From assembly GCA_963834855.1 (NCBI GenBank), contig CAWIDH010000027.1, positions 124,001 through 188,000 of the forward strand: a stretch of 64,000 nucleotides of DNA, in the 5' to 3' direction. Below, one piece after another: positions 54,293 through 62,850 of this stretch. Numbering within the stretch: position 1 is the stretch's first letter; each line of letters starts with the position of its first letter. Origin of the DNA: DATJKD01 sp963834855. GTDB lineage: Bacteria > Pseudomonadota > Gammaproteobacteria > Steroidobacterales > Steroidobacteraceae. The notes beneath the pieces are model-generated. The model was given only the letters and a program-made list of their open reading frames with translations, made no database searches and was not told the DNA's origin. The position numbers were made by a program, and so were the translations under genes.

Positions 54293-55379
54293 GACCGCGG
54301 CCGGCGCAGCACCCAGGCGAGCGCCACGAGGCCCAGGCCGAGCAGGGCCAGCGTGCCGGGCTCCGGGATCAACGCGAGCCGGAACTGGCGCGCGAGGATT
54401 TCGTGTGTGCGTGCGGTTGGGTGCACACCGTCCCAGAACAGCCACTCGTCCGGGTTTGGACAGACCGTCCCCTCGGCGAGGTTCACGCACGGATCCGTCG
54501 TGTTCGTGAGGCCGAACGCCGCCGGATCGGCGAGCAGCCGCTGGAAGGCGGCAGCGGTGTCGAACAGCGTGATCTCGGCCGCCAGGATCGCATCGAGCAT
54601 CGCGAGCTGCGCCGCCAGCGTCATGTTGAACCGATCGTCAGCTGACCAGGGCGCGGCCAGCGGGTCGCCCGCGAAGAGCCGGCGTGTTGGCGAGGTTGGC
54701 CATGTTCGGCACGAGAAAATGTTGCGCGCCGGCCGCGGCAAGGATCTGGATCGTCGTCAGGATGTTGGCGATGCCGTTGGCGACGACTGTTCGCCGAAGG
54801 GCAAGTCCGGCACGACGACGCCGGGCGAACCCGGGACGACGCCGGGCAGTGACCCTGTGCGTGCCGCATAGAAGACGTCGTTCGGGAACAGCCAGACCAC
54901 GAACAGCGAGGTCGCCGGGTCGAAGGAGTTGGAGGCGGCGTACGCCTGGAACTGCTCCAGTTGCCACGCCGCGCTGCATTCGGCGTAGGCGGGATGCAGC
55001 GCATCCGGCACGCTGTCTGTTCATCTCGTTGAAGCTCTCGAGACCCGTCGTTGAGCCGCCGATCGCGAAGTTCGTGCCGCCGGCGAGCGAGGGTTGCAGG
55101 CCACCGTCGGCGTTGTAGAGGTCCCAGAGCCGCTCGACGGCGGTCGGGCCATTGGAATAGCGCCCGCCGGCGTAGGGCGGAGGCGGAAATACAAACGATG
55201 GGTTGTTCCGGTCGGATGAACTCCTGCGAGCGCAGGCCGCTGTTGCCGCCGTCGGACAGGCTGTCGCCGAACACGAACATGTCGCTGATCTGCAGGAGTT
55301 CCGCACGAGCGACGCCGGGCTGCAGTACGAGCACGGCACCGGCAAGCGCGGCGAGGACGGACAGGCGTGGTGCTTTCAT
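54289..55379 (-). CDS. GDSL/SGNH hydrolase with PEP-CTERM anchor (multiple frameshifts)
   Basis: Pieces in three frames line up into one gene: signal peptide (LAALAGAVLVLQPGVARAEL) and block I MFVFGDSLSDGGNSGL; then PPPYAGGRYSNGPTAVERLW and LAGGTNFAIGGSTTG; then WQLEQFQAYAASNSFDPATS and VVWLFPNDVFYAARTGSLPG; then ANGIANILTTIQILAAAGAQ; then DEWLFWDGVHPTARTHEIL with the catalytic Asp-x-x-His. The end IPEPGTLALLGLGLVALAWV plus LRRPRS is an exosortase sorting signal. Frame changes fall near 55205, 55010, 54785 and 54690. With four breaks this could be a real pseudogene or a badly called region. GGGGAAACA precedes the ATG. Confidence 0.7.
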
Positions 55380-55521
55380 TGTTTCCCCTGCCGGCGCGTG
55401 CAATCCCCGAACATCGCCGCCGGCCCTCTGTCAATGCAAGCCGCGGACCAGCAGGAGAAAAATCAATCAAATCAACGCGTCGATTGTTCGCCGCGCCTGC
55501 TTCCGGACGGAAATTGTCAAA

Positions 55522-56775
55522 TTAGCCGACGGCGGTCTCGTCGATCAGCCGCCGCAGGCGCGCGATCTGCTCGCGCCGCTCGGTCACGCGCGGATCGGCC
55601 TCCGGATCGAGCCGCCGGTCGCGCAGCCGGCGCTTTCGGAAGGCGAGCTCGTGCTGGGCGTTGACCAGGGCCGCCGAGGCCGCGCGGTTGTGCGCGTCGA
55701 TGCGCCGCGTTCGATAGACCCGATCGTTCAGCACCGCCTGGTACTCGGCGGACGTGACCGAGCGTCCCACTTCGTCGGCGAGCTCCTCGCGGATCACGGT
55801 GCGCTCGGCCTGGCCGCTGCGGCGGATGATCCAGACCATGAGCGCGGCGAACGGCAGGAAGAGGATGAGGTTCGACAGGCTCGCCGAGGCCATCGCCTGG
55901 AGCAGCCCCAGGTCCGGCGGCGCTGCCGCTTCCGTCGGCGCCGCAGCACCCTCTCGCGCGGCGTGCAATGCGATGAAGAGCGGCAGCGAGTTGTTCCAGG
56001 CGTGGGCGATCACGGCCAGCGCAAGGCCCGCGAGCGGCGCGAGCCACGCCAGCCAGCGCCGGCGGGTGGCGCGCGCAAGCCCGAGCGAGGCGCCAAAGAT
56101 GCCGGAGAACATCGCATGCCCGGCGAGTCCGGCCCACGCGTAGCGCATTCCGAGCTGAAAACCGAACGGCGCCGTGCCGAACTGGACGTAGTTCTGCTGT
56201 ACGTACAAGGCCGACTCGAACCAGTTGAAGCCGGCGCCGACGAGTGCGCCATAGATGAAGCCATCGCGAACGTTGTCGAACTCGGACCGTACCAGCCAGA
56301 ACAGCAGGACGATCCCGAGGCCCTTGGTTGCTTCCTCGACGAGTGGCGCGGCGAGCGGTGCGCCGACCATCAGCGCGGCTTCCGGTCCGAGCATGTCCTT
56401 CAAGGCCTGGTTACCCTCGAGCCACTGGGCAACGGCGAACAGGATCACCGAGTTGACCGGCATCGCGAGCGTGGTCGCGATCAGGCCACCCCACAGGAAG
56501 GCGGACGCGAAGAGCCAGGGTGACTCGCGCTCGCGACGGTCCAGGAACCAGAGCACCGCGAGTGGCATGAGCGCGAGGAGCGACGACATGCCAAGCGCCG
56601 CGAGGAACACGCGTGTCGCCTCGGAGCCGAGGCTGCCCACCGCAACACAGATGACGAGTGCCGCGATCAAGAGCAGGACGGCGAGGGTCACGGTGGTGAC
56701 GCGGGCGACCCGCGGCCGGCGCAGCGGCGAGGAGATCAGAAGCCCGGAAGGATCGCGACGTAGTTCGATCGCCAT
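55522..56775 (-). CDS. PrsW-family intramembrane metalloprotease
   Basis: PrsW-type proteases cut membrane proteins such as anti-sigma factors. The 417-residue product has about eight or nine helices and the family's motifs: APLVEEATKG (Glu147-Glu148), GAGFNWFESALY, GHAMFSGIFG (His220) and IAHAWNNSLP. A soluble, Arg-rich C-terminal tail of ~100 residues follows the last helix. No substrate anti-sigma factor is seen nearby. It is the last gene of an apparent operon, 18 bases after the MgtC/DUF4010 gene. Confidence 0.82.
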   Translation of the reverse strand: MAIELRRDPSGLLISSPLRRPRVARVTTVTLAVLLLIAALVICVAVGSLGSEATRVFLAALGMSSLLALMPLAVLWFLDRRERESPWLFASAFLWGGLIATTLAMPVNSVILFAVAQWLEGNQALKDMLGPEAALMVGAPLAAPLVEEATKGLGIVLLFWLVRSEFDNVRDGFIYGALVGAGFNWFESALYVQQNYVQFGTAPFGFQLGMRYAWAGLAGHAMFSGIFGASLGLARATRRRWLAWLAPLAGLALAVIAHAWNNSLPLFIALHAAREGAAAPTEAAAPPDLGLLQAMASASLSNLILFLPFAALMVWIIRRSGQAERTVIREELADEVGRSVTSAEYQAVLNDRVYRTRRIDAHNRAASAALVNAQHELAFRKRRLRDRRLDPEADPRVTERREQIARLRRLIDETAVG

Positions 56776-56793
56776 CGGTCCCTCCCGCGAGAC

Positions 56794-58059
56794 TCAGGTG
56801 AGGGAGAGCGCGATCATACCCGCCGCCGCGATCGCGATCGCGCCCGCAAGCACCGGGACTCGCAGTCCGCCTGCGCCGAGCCCGACGACCATCAGCGCCT
56901 TGACCGCCGTGTTCGTGAGCGTGGCGATCACGATCGCGTTGACGGCAACCGCCACGTTACCCTGGCGGGCGAAGTCCGCCATGGACAGCGTGATGGCGTC
57001 GACGTCCGTGGTGCCGGCGAGGGCGGCCACGTAGTACACGCCCTGCTCCGGGAAGTACTCCTGCACGAGGGCCACGACGAGCAGGACCGCCGCGAAGAGC
57101 GCGGCGAACTTCGCCGCGGCGGTCAGGCTGAAAGGATTGCTCAGGGGTACGCCGCCGGACTCCGTCGTTGCCGAGGACCGCCTGTACATCGCCCAGGCGA
57201 AGACGGCCGCCACCGCCGCCATCGCGACGAACGGCACCGCGAGCCGCGGCAACAGCGCCCGGTTGACGATCAGCACCGTCACCAGCACCCGCAGGAACAT
57301 CACGCTCCACGAGATGAAGATGCCGCTTGCGAGTGCGGGCGCCGACTGCGCGTTCCCCTCTTCACGGCTCTGGCGCGCGAACGAGAGCGTGGTGGCGGTC
57401 GAGGAAACGAGTCCGCCGGTGAGCCCCGTGAGAGGTATGCCTCGATTCGGTCCGAGCAGGCGCGTCGCCACGTAACCCACCAGCGACAGGCCCGAGATCA
57501 GCAGCACCAGCAGCCACAGCTTGTACGGGTTCAACGCCCCCCAAGGGTCGACCGGGCGGTCGGGCAGCAGCGGCAGGACGATGAAGGTGGCGGCCAGCAG
57601 CCGCACGCCGGCGTACACGTCCTCGCGGCCCAGCCGCGACACCATGCCGTGCAGGGGCTCCTTGTATGCGAGCACTGCGGCGATGGTGATCGCGAGTGCG
57701 ACAGCGATCTCGCGGTGGCCGAGCATGACGACCGCGCCGAGCAGGCAGACCGCCACGGCCGCGAGCTCCGTCGTCAGCCCGAGTGCGTCGGGCTGCAAGC
57801 GCGCCTCGAGAATGTAGCTCGCCACCACGGCAACCAGCGCCGCGAGCACCACGGCCACCAGTATCCACGGAAAGTCGAGCAGTACCGTGAGCCACCCGCC
57901 GAGCGCGCCGAGCAGCGCGAACAGAATAAAAGTCCGCAGTCCGCTTCCCGAGGCGTCTGCTTCCACCTGCTTGTGTCGCTCGCGCTCGATGCCGAGCAGC
58001 GCGCCGATCAGCAGCGCCGTCGCGAGGTTGCGCACCGTCTCGAGGTCGAGGTCACCCAC
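56794..58059 (-). CDS. MgtC/DUF4010 membrane protein
   Basis: The 421-residue product starts with an MgtC-like domain (LATALLIGALLGIERERHKQ, LRTFILFALLGALGGWL) and continues into a DUF4010 domain (GLTGGLVSSTATTLSFARQS; ALAGTTDVDAITLSMADFAR; TNTAVKALMVVGLGAGGLRV), with about twelve helices. The fused form is widespread and uncharacterised; MgtC proteins affect magnesium and acid stress responses, but transport is unproven. The start GTG lies ten bases after the M64 gene stop. Confidence 0.85.
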   Translation of the reverse strand: MGDLDLETVRNLATALLIGALLGIERERHKQVEADASGSGLRTFILFALLGALGGWLTVLLDFPWILVAVVLAALVAVVASYILEARLQPDALGLTTELAAVAVCLLGAVVMLGHREIAVALAITIAAVLAYKEPLHGMVSRLGREDVYAGVRLLAATFIVLPLLPDRPVDPWGALNPYKLWLLVLLISGLSLVGYVATRLLGPNRGIPLTGLTGGLVSSTATTLSFARQSREEGNAQSAPALASGIFISWSVMFLRVLVTVLIVNRALLPRLAVPFVAMAAVAAVFAWAMYRRSSATTESGGVPLSNPFSLTAAAKFAALFAAVLLVVALVQEYFPEQGVYYVAALAGTTDVDAITLSMADFARQGNVAVAVNAIVIATLTNTAVKALMVVGLGAGGLRVPVLAGAIAIAAAGMIALSLT

Positions 58060-58069
58060 GATTGTCCCG

Positions 58070-59530
58070 TCACTCGCTCCGGGCGGGACCCGCGTACAGG
58101 TCGATCACGCGCGTAAGCGCCGCCTGGCAGACGCGGCAGAACGGGACCTCGTCGCGCGTGAACATCACGCAGTCGATTTGCGGCCTGTAGTAGGCGCGGG
58201 CGTCGTAGTTGGCACCCTGGAAGGCCCCGACCTGCCCCGCATGCGCGGCCCGGCCGAGCAGGCCGGTCGCATGCGCCTGCTCCTGGCGAAAGAGCGCGGA
58301 CATCTCGCTCTCGGGCCGGCGCTGCTCGCGGATCTGCTTGCGCAGCGCCTGGAACTCCCGTTGCCGCGCCTCGAACTCGTCCTTCGGCCACGGCGTCGGC
58401 ACCGGCGTCCCGGCCGCGACTTCCGCTCGCCACTTGAGCGCGCCCGGGTCGAGCAACGCGGTGACGTTCGGCTCCCAGGGCTCCACAACCTTCGCCGCGG
58501 GCTCGTAGGCGACGGGCGAGGTGTAGTACTCGTCCGCGAGCCCGGCGAAGTGGTGGCCGAACTCGTGCACGAACAGGTAGTCCGCCCAGTCACTGCGCGC
58601 GGCCACGGTCGAGAACGTGCCGAAGATTCCGCCGCCGCCGTAGGTCTCGGCGTTGACCAGTATGGTCACGAACTCGTACGGCGCCCACGCGGCCACGTCG
58701 CGCAGCGCGCGGTTGTCGAAGGTGAGCACGTAGCGCTCCGACCCGAAGGCATCGTAGGCGGCGCCGACCGGGGTACGCCGGTGCACACCGGTCGAGGGAC
58801 GCGCGACGCCGGACTGTGGCGACGGCGGGCACAGCCCCCAGACGTTGAAGTCCCGCCGGCGCGCGCGGAACGGCTCGTGCGCGAAGAGCGCCGCGATCAT
58901 CCGCTTCGCGTGGTCCGCGAATGCGTCGTGGCACTCCTGCGCGGTGTAGCCGTCGCCGATCAGGAGCAGGTCGACCTTGTCGGCGGGCGCGCCGTGTTCC
59001 TCGAGCGCGACCAGGGATTGCGGCGGCGGCGACGCGCGATCGACGAACATGCCGCCGGGATCGACGGTCGTCTCCCAGGCCGTCTCGAACTGCTGTGCGG
59101 CGTTGCGCCGCTGCACGCTGACGCGCACGGGCGATTCCGGCAGCGGGAAGCGCAGCGACTCGTGGAAGCTCCGATGTGTGGCGGCGGACTCGGCTGTTCT
59201 CAACCACTCCTCGAAGATCGTCGAGTAGCCGCGCGAGAACAGCAGCCGGCCGCCGGGCTCGCGCACCTCGAAGCGGTACGCTCCGGAATTGCTTTCGTCG
59301 ATCGCTCGCTCCCGGTTCCCCGGCCAGGGCAACGGCTCGATCACCACGCGGTCGATCGCGAAGACCTCCAACCCACGACCGCCCGTGTGCACCAGGTCGA
59401 CGCGCATGGTCGAGGGTGGCGAGGCCACCGGATTCCCCGATGGCTGCGCCGCGACCCCGCCAGGAGCGAAGGCGAGCACGGCCGTGGAAAAAACGACGAC
59501 GGCGGCGATGATGGTCCGGACGCGTGGCAT
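58070..59530 (-). CDS. Exported M64-family (IgA-peptidase-like) metallopeptidase
   Basis: The 486-residue product has a signal peptide (TIIAAVVVFSTAVLAFAPGG), an N-terminal beta-rich region (VFAIDRVVIEPLPWPGNRER) and the M64 catalytic part: DKVDLLLIGDGYTAQECHDA, FNVWGLCPPSPQSGVA and the zinc motif HEFGHHFAGLADEYYT (His322, Glu323, His326). The family is named for an immunoglobulin A peptidase of a gut bacterium; most members have unknown targets. A Cys pair near the end (FCRVCQA) may form a disulfide. It starts exactly where the LysR gene stops, so the two are probably co-transcribed. Confidence 0.87.
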   Translation of the reverse strand: MPRVRTIIAAVVVFSTAVLAFAPGGVAAQPSGNPVASPPSTMRVDLVHTGGRGLEVFAIDRVVIEPLPWPGNRERAIDESNSGAYRFEVREPGGRLLFSRGYSTIFEEWLRTAESAATHRSFHESLRFPLPESPVRVSVQRRNAAQQFETAWETTVDPGGMFVDRASPPPQSLVALEEHGAPADKVDLLLIGDGYTAQECHDAFADHAKRMIAALFAHEPFRARRRDFNVWGLCPPSPQSGVARPSTGVHRRTPVGAAYDAFGSERYVLTFDNRALRDVAAWAPYEFVTILVNAETYGGGGIFGTFSTVAARSDWADYLFVHEFGHHFAGLADEYYTSPVAYEPAAKVVEPWEPNVTALLDPGALKWRAEVAAGTPVPTPWPKDEFEARQREFQALRKQIREQRRPESEMSALFRQEQAHATGLLGRAAHAGQVGAFQGANYDARAYYRPQIDCVMFTRDEVPFCRVCQAALTRVIDLYAGPARSE

Positions 59531-60577
59531 TCAACGCCCATCGCGCCGCGTGCGGGTCGCGGCCGTGCGCTTGCGCCGGCCCGGCGACCGCGGAGTTCGC
59601 GACGCCCCGCTCGCTGTTCGGGCCTCGACCGACCGTGCGCGCGACCGTTCGGTGCGCGCCTGGATCGCCGCATCGACCTGGCGCAGCTGAGTGACGAAGA
59701 GCTGCGCCGCGCGCGACAGGGCGCGCTTGCGCGGGTGGAACACACCGTAGCTCAGGTGCAGCCAGGGGGCCTCGAACGGCACCAGCACGAGTTTCCTGGC
59801 ACGGAGCTCGGCTTCGAGGGCGGGCAGGGGCGCGAGGCCCACGGCGTCGCCCGAGGCGACGGTGAGCTTCGCTACGGCGAAGTCGTCGACCGCGACGCTG
59901 GGCAGCAGGTCGCCGGTGTCCCGATCCAGGCGCGCCTGTGGTACGTCGCCCGCAAGATGAGCGGCGATCCGCTGCGGGATGCGCGTCATGACCATCGGAA
60001 ACACCAGGATCGTCTCGAGCGAAGGCGCCGCGCCTGCCAGCAGCGGATGGCCGGGGCGTACGAAGAACCGCAGCGGGTGCTCGGCGACCGGATCGATGAC
60101 AAGCCGGGTCGGATGTCGCTCGGCCCCGGCCCTGTCGGCCACACCGAACTCGAGTTCGCCCGCCAGCACGGCGCGGGCGAGCTCGTCGAAGTCCGCGACC
60201 GTCACCCGCGCACGCAACCGCGAGTTGGCCGTGATCATGCGCCCGAGCGTGACGCCGAGCGGCAGCTGCGCCACGAACATGTCGGTACCGAAGGTCAGCA
60301 CGGGCGACTGCAGCCCGGCGAGCTCCTCGAGGTCGCGCGTGAAATCGCGCGCCTGCGACAGGATGCGACCCGCATGCTCGAGGACCAGCTTGCCGGTCTC
60401 TGTGGGTTTCAAGGCGCGCGTCGCGCTGCCGAGCAGGCTTACGCCCAGGGTCGACTCGAGCGCGTCGAGCCGCTTGCGCAGCAGGTCTGGCGAGAGGCCG
60501 AGCGATCGGGCGGTGCGGGCGATGTCCCCGGCCGGCAGCATCGAGAGAAGGTCGAGCAGGCTGGGTGACTTGGCCAT
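59531..60577 (-). CDS. LysR-type transcriptional regulator with basic C-terminal tail
   Basis: The 348-residue product has an N-terminal winged helix (GDIARTARSLGLSPDLLRKR, LDALESTLGVSLLGSATRAL) and a LysR substrate-binding domain (VLTFGTDMFVAQLPLGVTLG; AVDDFAVAKLTVASGDAVGL). The last ~45 residues are an Arg/Ser/Thr-rich tail (RSPGRRKRTAATRTRRDGR) not usual in the family. It lies upstream of the M64-MgtC-PrsW genes on the same strand rather than divergent from them. The left copy of the direct repeat begins nine bases before its ATG. Confidence 0.87.
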   Translation of the reverse strand: MAKSPSLLDLLSMLPAGDIARTARSLGLSPDLLRKRLDALESTLGVSLLGSATRALKPTETGKLVLEHAGRILSQARDFTRDLEELAGLQSPVLTFGTDMFVAQLPLGVTLGRMITANSRLRARVTVADFDELARAVLAGELEFGVADRAGAERHPTRLVIDPVAEHPLRFFVRPGHPLLAGAAPSLETILVFPMVMTRIPQRIAAHLAGDVPQARLDRDTGDLLPSVAVDDFAVAKLTVASGDAVGLAPLPALEAELRARKLVLVPFEAPWLHLSYGVFHPRKRALSRAAQLFVTQLRQVDAAIQARTERSRARSVEARTASGASRTPRSPGRRKRTAATRTRRDGR

Positions 60578-60585
60578 GCGGATCC

Positions 60586-60618
60586 GAACGCTAGCAGACG
60601 ACGCCTCCTCTGCACAGG
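60586..60618 (+). repeat. Direct repeat flanking the M13 gene, left copy
   Basis: GAACGCTAGCAGACGACG, six variable bases, then CTGCACAGG. It matches 62762-62794 at 28 of 33 positions, with both outer blocks identical. Confidence 0.85.
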
Positions 60619-60679
60619 GCGCGGGAAGGAGGTGCGGAGCCGTCCTCTCCCGGCTTGAGCAAGAGCGCGCGCTGCTGCT

Positions 60680-62722
60680 TCACCACACCTTCACGCGCTC
60701 GTCGGGCGCGAGGTAAAGCGCCTCGCCCGGCTTGACCGGAAAAGCCGCGTACCAGGGGTCGAGATTGCGCACCGTCAGCGCGCGATAGGGCGCTGGCGCA
60801 TGGCCGTCGCTGATCAAGCGACGGCGCAACGCTTCGGGCCGCAGATACGAGCACCAGCTCTGCGCGTAAGACAGGAAGAATTGCTGATCGCCCGTGAACC
60901 CGTCCATCGTCGGCGCGCGCTCGTCGCCTGGTGAGGCGCGATAAGCGTCGTAGGACGCCGCCACACCCGCAAGATCCGCGATGTTTTCGCTCAACGTCTG
61001 GCGGCCGTTGACGCCGAGATCGGGAAACGGCTTATAGCCGTCGTATTGAAGCGCCAGGGCTTCGCCCGCCGCCTGAAACTGCTTCAGATCCGCATCCGTC
61101 CACCAGTTGCGCAGATGGCCGCCGGCGTCGAACTGCGAGCCCAGATCGTCGAAGCTGTGACTGATCTCGTGACCGATAGTTGCGCCCGTCGCGCCGTAGT
61201 TCTTCGCCGCCGATGCCTTCGGATCGAAGAACGGCGACTGCAGAATGGCGGCGGGAAAGTTCATCGCGTTGAGGATGGGCAGGTTCACGGCGTTGACGGT
61301 TTGCGGCGTCATCACCCACTCGCTGCGATCGACGGGCTTGCCCAGCCGGCTGCGGCGATATAGATATTCGAACGCCTCGTAGCGCTCCAGGTTGCCGACT
61401 ACGTCGCCGCGCACGACCTCGAGTGCCGAATAGTCGCGCCAGGTATCGGGATAACCGATGCCGACCTTCAGCGTCGACAATTTGCGCAAGGCCTCCGCCT
61501 TGGTCGAGGGCGCCATCCAGGCGAGCGCCTCGACGCGCTTCTTGAAGGCCGCGGTGATGCTGGCGACCATCGCCTGAACCTGCGCCTTGGATTCCGGCGG
61601 GAAGTACCTGGCGACATAAAGCCTGCCTACCGCTTCGCCCAACGCTTCGTTGGTGGCGTCGACCGCACGCTTCCAGCGTGCTCTGATCTGCGGCGTGCCC
61701 TCGAGCGCCGTGCCGTAGAAGGCAAAGCGCCGGTCGACGAACGCCGTCGGCAGGTAGTTGGCGTAGTGGTCGACGGTGCGGAATGCCAGATAGTCTTTCC
61801 AGACGTCGACTGGTTCGCTCGCCACCAGGCGCGAGGTGCCGACGATCGCGGTCGGATGCCAGGCAATGAAACGCGGCTGCGTTTCTAGACCGGCGGCAGA
61901 GAGATATGCTTTCCAGTCGAGGCCCGGCGCCTTGGCAGCAAGCTCGGCACGCGTCCAGGGGTTGTTGCCCTTCTTCACGTCATCCGCGTCGGCGCGCGGC
62001 GCGTGGCCTTGCGCGATCTTGATTTCGAGCGCCAGGATGCGCGCCGCCTTCGCGTCGGCGTCCGCGATGCCCGCGAGACTCAGCATCGAGGCGATATAGG
62101 CCTGGTATTGCGCGCGCGCCGTCCTCATCTCGTCCGCGTCCGACACGTAATATTCGCGGTCGGGCATGCCGAGACCGCCTTGCATCAGGTAAGGCGCATA
62201 GCGCGTAGGATCGTCGGCGGCGGGCGACACCCAGAGCCCGAAAATATTGTCGGTGTAGAGATCGGTCGCGTTCAGCGCGTCGACGTCGGCGCGCAGGCTC
62301 TCACCCAGATGCCGCGCGAGGGAGGTGTGGTCCGTGATGGCCGCGACCCTGGCGAGCATCGGCTTGATCGGTGCGATGCCCCTGGCCTCGATCCCCGCCT
62401 CGTCCATGAAGCTGGCATAGTAATCGCCGACCTTTTGCGCGTCCGAGCCGGGCTTGGCGTCGCGCGCCGCGCTTTGAATCAGATCGGCCGCGCGCTTGTT
62501 GGTTTCCTCGACCAGGATCGCGCCGACGCCGTAGCTGCTGCGGTCAGCTGGAATGGGATGGCCCTTGACCCAGGCGCCATTGGCATAGCTCCAGAAGTCG
62601 TGGCCGGGCGCGACGGTGGTGTCCATCGCGGCGCGATCGATACCGGCGGCGAGCGCGGCAAATGCAGTCGCCGAGACGAGCGCGCAAACGGTCGCGCGGA
62701 CAAGAACGCGGTTGGTAGACAT
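60680..62722 (-). CDS. Exported M13-family (neprilysin-like) zinc metallopeptidase
   Basis: The 680-residue product has a signal peptide (LVRATVCALVSATAFAALAA) and the M13 layout: the N-terminal PGHDFWSYANGAWVKGHPIP, then NAMNFPAAILQSPFFDPKAS and the zinc motif GATIGHEISHSFDDLGSQFD (His518, Glu519, His522), ENIADLAGVAASYDAYR with the third ligand Glu, and the end DPWYAAFPVKPGEALYLAPD plus ERVKVW. Enzymes of this type trim peptides in the periplasm. GGAGTCAGGG precedes the ATG. By eye its codons are less GC-biased than its neighbours (TATAGCC, AAAATATT) and it is framed by a 33-bp direct repeat, suggesting it was inserted between lysR and the acyl-CoA dehydrogenase gene. Confidence 0.93.
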   Translation of the reverse strand: MSTNRVLVRATVCALVSATAFAALAAGIDRAAMDTTVAPGHDFWSYANGAWVKGHPIPADRSSYGVGAILVEETNKRAADLIQSAARDAKPGSDAQKVGDYYASFMDEAGIEARGIAPIKPMLARVAAITDHTSLARHLGESLRADVDALNATDLYTDNIFGLWVSPAADDPTRYAPYLMQGGLGMPDREYYVSDADEMRTARAQYQAYIASMLSLAGIADADAKAARILALEIKIAQGHAPRADADDVKKGNNPWTRAELAAKAPGLDWKAYLSAAGLETQPRFIAWHPTAIVGTSRLVASEPVDVWKDYLAFRTVDHYANYLPTAFVDRRFAFYGTALEGTPQIRARWKRAVDATNEALGEAVGRLYVARYFPPESKAQVQAMVASITAAFKKRVEALAWMAPSTKAEALRKLSTLKVGIGYPDTWRDYSALEVVRGDVVGNLERYEAFEYLYRRSRLGKPVDRSEWVMTPQTVNAVNLPILNAMNFPAAILQSPFFDPKASAAKNYGATGATIGHEISHSFDDLGSQFDAGGHLRNWWTDADLKQFQAAGEALALQYDGYKPFPDLGVNGRQTLSENIADLAGVAASYDAYRASPGDERAPTMDGFTGDQQFFLSYAQSWCSYLRPEALRRRLISDGHAPAPYRALTVRNLDPWYAAFPVKPGEALYLAPDERVKVW

Positions 62723-62761
62723 GTGAACCCTGACTCCAGCTGAACTGTCGGGCGGGACCAT

Positions 62762-62794
62762 GAACGCTAGCAGACGACGGCTTGGCTGCACAGG
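62762..62794 (+). repeat. Direct repeat flanking the M13 gene, right copy
   Basis: Second copy of the repeat at 60586-60618, same orientation, 2176 bases apart and 40 bases upstream of the M13 start codon. Confidence 0.85.
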
Positions 62795-62850
62795 ACGGTC
62801 AGCGGGCGTGCAGCGGCGTTGACAGCGCGGCCTTGGGTATGATGCCGGCG

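Noticed and set aside
57887..60568. An 893-codon open frame on the plus strand
   Set aside because: Antisense to the M64 peptidase and lysR genes, with Arg/His/Gly-rich content and no motifs.
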